Positions 21,623 to 24,580 of a DNA stretch of 24,580 nt are shown here, piece by piece (the stretch's first letter is position 1; the number at the start of each line of letters is the position of its first letter). The notes beneath the pieces are model-generated. The model was not told the DNA's origin. It worked only from the letters and a program-made list of their open reading frames with translations, and did not search any database. The DNA lies in the IMG/VR virus record IMGVR_UViG_3300025697_000141, positions 1 through 24,580 of that record; one strand, given 5' to 3'. A program made the position numbers and the translations under genes. The stretch comes from a virus.

Positions 21623-22464
21623 TCTTTCACCTCCTCTTTAAGATCCTTAAACAACGGCTTATCTGTTGTATCAAGTCCACACTTTTTCATAATAGCTTTT
21701 ATGTCAGGTGGCTCTTCCTTATTTAGTTTTCCTCCTCTCCCCAATCTTGAACCTGCCTGAATTCCATAGACAGGTTTTGTTAGTAATTCTCGTGTTTCAG
21801 CTTTGTAATCCTTGATTCTGAGATAATAAATCTCACTGAAAAGAGCAGGAATTCTCTCCCTCAGCTTACCCGTTATCATAATCCCAAGATCTCCAACTGC
21901 ATTACCTTCACGATCCTTAGGCTGATCAGAATGTCCCAGCAAGACACAGTTACATGGCAAGGATAAGAATTTCCTCATATAATTTTCTATAAATGCCATC
22001 TGTGGAAGCCAGTCATTTTCCTGAGGAGCTCCTCCAACCTCTCGATCTTTCTTAACCTTTGCAGCCCGTCTGATTACCTCATACATCACAACCTGTGCCC
22101 ATGTAGTCATAGAATCAATCGCAAATGTACCTACATGAGAGAAGAAGTCCTTACGATAGAGATAATTGAACTCATCCTCCCAGAGCCTACAAGCCTTAGG
22201 TGCAAAAGGATCTTCCTTCTCAAACCTTGTATCAACCAAGACTTCACCTTTGTCTATCATATCCCTGAGAACCAGTGTTCCACCTGGATCAAAGCTATGA
22301 ACAAAAATTGGCTTTGGACAGGTTCTGAGTAGAGAGGTCTTACCAGTCTTAATAGGCCCGTGAACTATGGCGTTAAAGGTAAGATTGCGGGGATCTTCAT
22401 CATACATCTTTTTGATCTCTGCTGCATGTTTCTTTATTGATAGTAATGTGCTAATCTTTATCAC
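21619..22464 (-). CDS. Sak4-like RecA-fold recombinase/ATPase
   Basis: The product is up to 281 residues, with Walker A GPIKTGKT (36-43, K42, T43), HSFDPGG (56-62) and Walker B TFAIDSMT (113-120, D117). Later motifs are ENDWLPQMAFIENYMRKFL and CVLLGHSDQ. The layout, with a loop after Walker B and a terminal basic segment, matches phage Sak4/AAA_24-type proteins, a RecA-like core that anneals single strands with the phage SSB. The annotated GTG start at 22464 overlaps its own GGAGGTGA ribosome site; an ATT at 22455 would be at normal distance, so the true start is uncertain by a few residues. Neighbours support recombination: an Fe-S nuclease upstream and a DUF669-like protein downstream. Confidence 0.85.
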   Translation of the reverse strand: MIKISTLLSIKKHAAEIKKMYDEDPRNLTFNAIVHGPIKTGKTSLLRTCPKPIFVHSFDPGGTLVLRDMIDKGEVLVDTRFEKEDPFAPKACRLWEDEFNYLYRKDFFSHVGTFAIDSMTTWAQVVMYEVIRRAAKVKKDREVGGAPQENDWLPQMAFIENYMRKFLSLPCNCVLLGHSDQPKDREGNAVGDLGIMITGKLRERIPALFSEIYYLRIKDYKAETRELLTKPVYGIQAGSRLGRGGKLNKEEPPDIKAIMKKCGLDTTDKPLFKDLKEEVKE

Positions 22465-22469
22465 CTCCC

Positions 22470-23480
22470 TTATAGTTTATTAAGCATAACTCTCGGCTCT
22501 TCTGCCAGAGGATTCCAATGTTCAATCTGAAAGCCTATCGGGGGCCTCTCAACATGCTTAAGTGGGTTAGCCCAAGCCATACAAAGATCATGATAAGGAC
22601 AACCACTCCAGTTAGTACAACCTGTAGGATTCATTGGAAAGGCTTTCATGATATTATCTTCTGCTGAACACTCAGCCAATAGGTTAAAGTTCCATTCAAT
22701 CATATCAAGCCACCAGAGCATAGTATTCAGCCAAGCATTCATATTGCTAGGTGATTTATAAACTGGAACTTCCATAAAGTCAAAGTGCCTGAAAGGATCT
22801 TTTAAGTCTTTCTTAGCATCATCTTTAGTCTTCTTAAAGAACGTTCCGTCAACTATTACACCACGAACGTCTTTCTCCTCATACAGACAATAAAGTACGT
22901 GAGAATATGTACCAACCTGAGGTGACAGATACCATTGAAGATTCCAGTTCCATGTTGAACTACCTGTTTTGTGCTCACGTGAGATGATTCCATGAGGTCC
23001 TTCCATAATAGTATCCATCTTAAAGGTAACAACACGATCTTCGGACAGATTAATAGTTCCACCTATCTCAACCATAGGAACTCCATTATGAGAGAGAATC
23101 TTATAATCACGTTCTTCATCTTTATGTCTGTTTGCGTAAGCTGCGAGGGCCACAAAAGCTCTTGAAGGTATCTTTGGTGAATATATCTCATCATCAGACT
23201 CATCAAAGTGAGCTCGATAGTATGGGAGAAAGCCCTTATAATAAGCTTTTTGAACACTTTCAACTGAGAAATCTGACAGATATAACATAGCCAAAGCTTC
23301 ATGCCATGCTGAGCCAAATATCAGATGAATGTTAGCACTGGCAGGTCGCCAGCCAAGGACATACTCGAAAAAATATTTTCTCCAACATTCCATAGCCGTC
23401 TTTACCTTTGATGCATCCTGGATTTCCCAAGAAGGTGCGGGCGGCACAGGATAGGAGAGATCTTTGTTATAGTATGGCAT
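22470..23480 (-). CDS. PD-(D/E)XK nuclease with a four-cysteine (Fe-S type) cluster
   Basis: The 336-residue protein has RecB/Cas4-family motifs: GSAWHEAL (56-63), D156 in FKMDTIME, EHK (169-171) and the Q...Y motif QVGTY (188-192). Cysteines at 32 (ECWRKYFFEY), 288, 294 and 300 (CTNWSGCPYHDLC) have the order of the Fe-S cluster that ties the ends of AddB/Cas4-like nucleases together: one Cys before the nuclease core and three after. It would be a DNA exonuclease that resects ends to give single strands for the Sak4-like protein encoded next. The ATG has GGGAGG at 6 bases and overlaps the upstream stop as TAATG. It is a phage recombination nuclease and not evidence for CRISPR, as no array is present. 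Confidence 0.85.
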   Translation of the reverse strand: MPYYNKDLSYPVPPAPSWEIQDASKVKTAMECWRKYFFEYVLGWRPASANIHLIFGSAWHEALAMLYLSDFSVESVQKAYYKGFLPYYRAHFDESDDEIYSPKIPSRAFVALAAYANRHKDEERDYKILSHNGVPMVEIGGTINLSEDRVVTFKMDTIMEGPHGIISREHKTGSSTWNWNLQWYLSPQVGTYSHVLYCLYEEKDVRGVIVDGTFFKKTKDDAKKDLKDPFRHFDFMEVPVYKSPSNMNAWLNTMLWWLDMIEWNFNLLAECSAEDNIMKAFPMNPTGCTNWSGCPYHDLCMAWANPLKHVERPPIGFQIEHWNPLAEEPRVMLNKL

Positions 23481-23983
23481 TAAGAACCTCCCGCTATAAT
23501 TATATCATTAATAAAGGTTTGTATCTTATATGATATAGTTAGTGATGTTCTTCTATGTTTTACTGCCATAAGATCAATAAAATTAAGAAGACTTTCATTA
23601 AGGGCTTTAAGTTCCAGATTATTCCAATCATGACCATTTCTTGATTCATCCTTTTTCATAGATTTTTCTAAACTATTTATAGAAGAATCTCTTTCTTCTT
23701 CCTCTTTCTCCTCTATCGTTACCTTATAACCCTTGCCAGTCTGCTCATACAGAGTATGCATTATATTATCAATATTAGCAAAGGTTTCTGTCTCATGAGC
23801 CTGAATTATTCCTCTGAGAGAATTCTCAAAAGGAATTTCTTCTTTTAGTCTTTTAAGATCATCATTAAGAGTCTTTTGATTTTCTTCATAATCATTCTCA
23901 TACTGAACACTATCCTCAACATTTTCTTTAATAATAGCCTTAGTCTCTTTTATCCATCTTTCTATCGTTTCTTTATCTCTCAT
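23480..23983 (-). CDS. Hypothetical coiled-coil protein (167 aa)
   Basis: Unrecognised. The ATG has AAAGGAGG at 7 bases. The sequence is very rich in Glu, Lys, Asp and Asn and predicts long helices: RDKETIERWIKETKAIIKEN, then a stretch ending QKTLNDDLKRLKEEI. A Lys/Glu/Ser-rich linker follows near 93-115, then a C-terminal helical part with less charge (LNESLLNFIDLMAVK). There are no Cys, Walker or catalytic motifs. It ends in TAATG overlap with the Fe-S nuclease gene, so it may be a partner of it; that is position only. Confidence 0.6.
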   Translation of the reverse strand: MRDKETIERWIKETKAIIKENVEDSVQYENDYEENQKTLNDDLKRLKEEIPFENSLRGIIQAHETETFANIDNIMHTLYEQTGKGYKVTIEEKEEEERDSSINSLEKSMKKDESRNGHDWNNLELKALNESLLNFIDLMAVKHRRTSLTISYKIQTFINDIIIAGGS

Positions 23984-24006
23984 ATTTATACCTCCTTTAA
24001 AAAATC

Positions 24007-24246
24007 TTAATGTAAATCTTCCTGTAGAACTCTCCTACCACACAAACTACACACAAGCACTGGACCTTGAATAACTTCTCTTTTTCCTGAAGGTGAGATA
24101 ATCTCTGATAGAATTCTCAACTCAACTCCATTAATAAATGCTTCTCCACTACAATTAGAGCACTTATAAATAGGAAGCTCATTTGGATTAATATTTAGCT
24201 TAGTCTTTTTAGGTCCATGATTACCATTGATTTCTTGTACTGTCAT
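24007..24246 (-). CDS. Small zinc-ribbon protein (79 aa)
   Basis: I place the start at 24246 (MTVQEING), where GGGAGG is upstream and the TAATG overlap with the previous gene occurs; the ATG at 24279 lies inside that gene. Four cysteines form a zinc ribbon: C29-x2-C32 (CSNC) and C66-x2-C69 (CSLC), with strands between (FINGVELRILSEIISPSGKR, then GPVLVC). Similar small phage zinc ribbons occur near replication genes; the sequence shows no enzyme activity. DNA or protein binding is likely. Confidence 0.72.
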   Translation of the reverse strand: MTVQEINGNHGPKKTKLNINPNELPIYKCSNCSGEAFINGVELRILSEIISPSGKREVIQGPVLVCSLCGRRVLQEDLH

Positions 24247-24476
24247 TAGCTCTCCTCCCTTTCTAGAACTCTCTTCCATTTACGTTTAAGTCTCAGATAC
24301 TCATCCCATGAGACACCAATTTCATTACATTTATCTCGCTGAAAGCCTGCTGATTTACCCCTGAGAATTGCCAGAAGTGTTAACTCTGCTTTATTATCCT
24401 CCTGGTATTGGGTTAGTGGCGGCTCAGGAGGAGCCTTTTCTTTACCTATAATAATCTTAGTTACTGGATCGTCCAT
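24246..24476 (-). CDS. Hypothetical protein with basic helical C-terminus (76 aa)
   Basis: Unrecognised. The ATG has AAGGAGG upstream. A Pro-rich N-terminal part (GKEKAPPEPPLTQYQEDN) precedes helices AELTLLAILRG, RDKCNEIGVSWDEYLRLKRK and WKRVLEREES; the middle could form a helix-turn-helix with a strongly basic recognition helix. It overlaps the partial gene at the window edge by 20 bases and ends in the TAATG junction with the zinc-ribbon gene. DNA binding is a guess from charge and layout. Confidence 0.55.
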   Translation of the reverse strand: MDDPVTKIIIGKEKAPPEPPLTQYQEDNKAELTLLAILRGKSAGFQRDKCNEIGVSWDEYLRLKRKWKRVLEREES

Positions 24477-24580
24477 CTTTAGATTCCTCCTTATTCTTCT
24501 CTTCTTTTATTACGTCTAATAGACTTTGTAGTACTACCTTTCTATCATTATATACTTTTATGGTATTTTCTGCAAAACCT
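24457..24580 (-). CDS. Partial gene at the window edge, C-terminus only
   Basis: A - strand frame is open from the window edge to TAA at 24459-24457, about 40 codons. The end of the product reads GFAENTIKVYNDRKVVLQSL, then LDVIKEEKNKEESKDGRSSN, helical and charged with a disordered tail. It overlaps the next gene start by 20 bases, in line with the packing of the rest of the arm. The start and most of the gene lie outside the window and no function can be assigned. Confidence 0.5.
   Translation of the reverse strand, partial: GFAENTIKVYNDRKVVLQSLLDVIKEEKNKEESKDGRSSN

Noticed and set aside
22470-23480. Cas4 as a sign of a CRISPR-Cas system
   Set aside because: The nuclease motifs fit, but there are no CRISPR repeats and no other cas genes; phage Cas4-like exonucleases next to Sak4-like proteins explain it.

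Overview
The window looks like the middle of a lytic, short-tailed (podovirus-type) bacteriophage genome with AT-rich coding sequence. Genes are densely packed, with many start/stop overlaps (ATGA, TAATG, TTGA) and strong AAAGGAGG-type ribosome binding sites. The set is viral throughout: a head-tail adaptor-like protein, a tail nozzle-like protein, a run of ejection-type proteins ending in a 1627-residue giant, and a replication/recombination arm built around a family A DNA polymerase. I see no integrase, repressor or lysis gene. The host cannot be named; the strong Shine-Dalgarno sites only show that it uses them.

Left arm (1-12307, + strand, virion genes). The window opens inside an adaptor-like gene. 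Then come an unrecognised gene (687), a small beta-domain protein (1213), a cysteine-rich protein with two Ig-like repeats (1641), a zinc-ribbon protein (2651), a beta-rich nozzle-like protein (3035) and a GNAT-like protein (4372). A 198-base spacer (4822-5019) with two near-identical GC-rich mini-hairpins precedes four genes (5020, 6028, 6474, 7424). These resemble internal/ejection proteins: a glycine-zipper C-terminus in the first, and a giant polyvalent protein with an ADP-ribosyltransferase-like segment in the last.

Right arm (24580-12304, - strand, replication and nucleotide metabolism). In transcription order: a truncated gene, two small proteins (one a zinc ribbon), a coiled-coil protein, an Fe-S PD-(D/E)XK nuclease, a Sak4-like RecA-fold ATPase, a small helical protein, a DUF669-like ssDNA-binding candidate, a tRNA-like RNA of 145 nt, a small phage protein, an open frame without a start codon, a ribbon-helix-helix-like protein, two small proteins, a ParB-methyltransferase fusion, a 44-residue membrane protein, a UDG-domain/PolA fusion polymerase, a DUF3987-type ATPase, three small proteins, dCMP deaminase and a DnaQ-like exonuclease. 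Sak4, Fe-S nuclease and ssDNA-binding protein together form a plausible recombination set; polymerase, exonuclease, ATPase and dCMP deaminase form the replication and precursor set.

The two arms converge at 12304-12307, where the stop codons overlap, so there is no room for a terminator between them. The most unusual items are the over-long tRNA-like RNA (20725-20869), a 23-nt element repeated at the same distance upstream of two genes (14333-14355 and 20262-20284), the frame without a start codon at 20342-20548, the spacer hairpins at 4959-4995, and the UDG-PolA and ParB-methyltransferase fusions.
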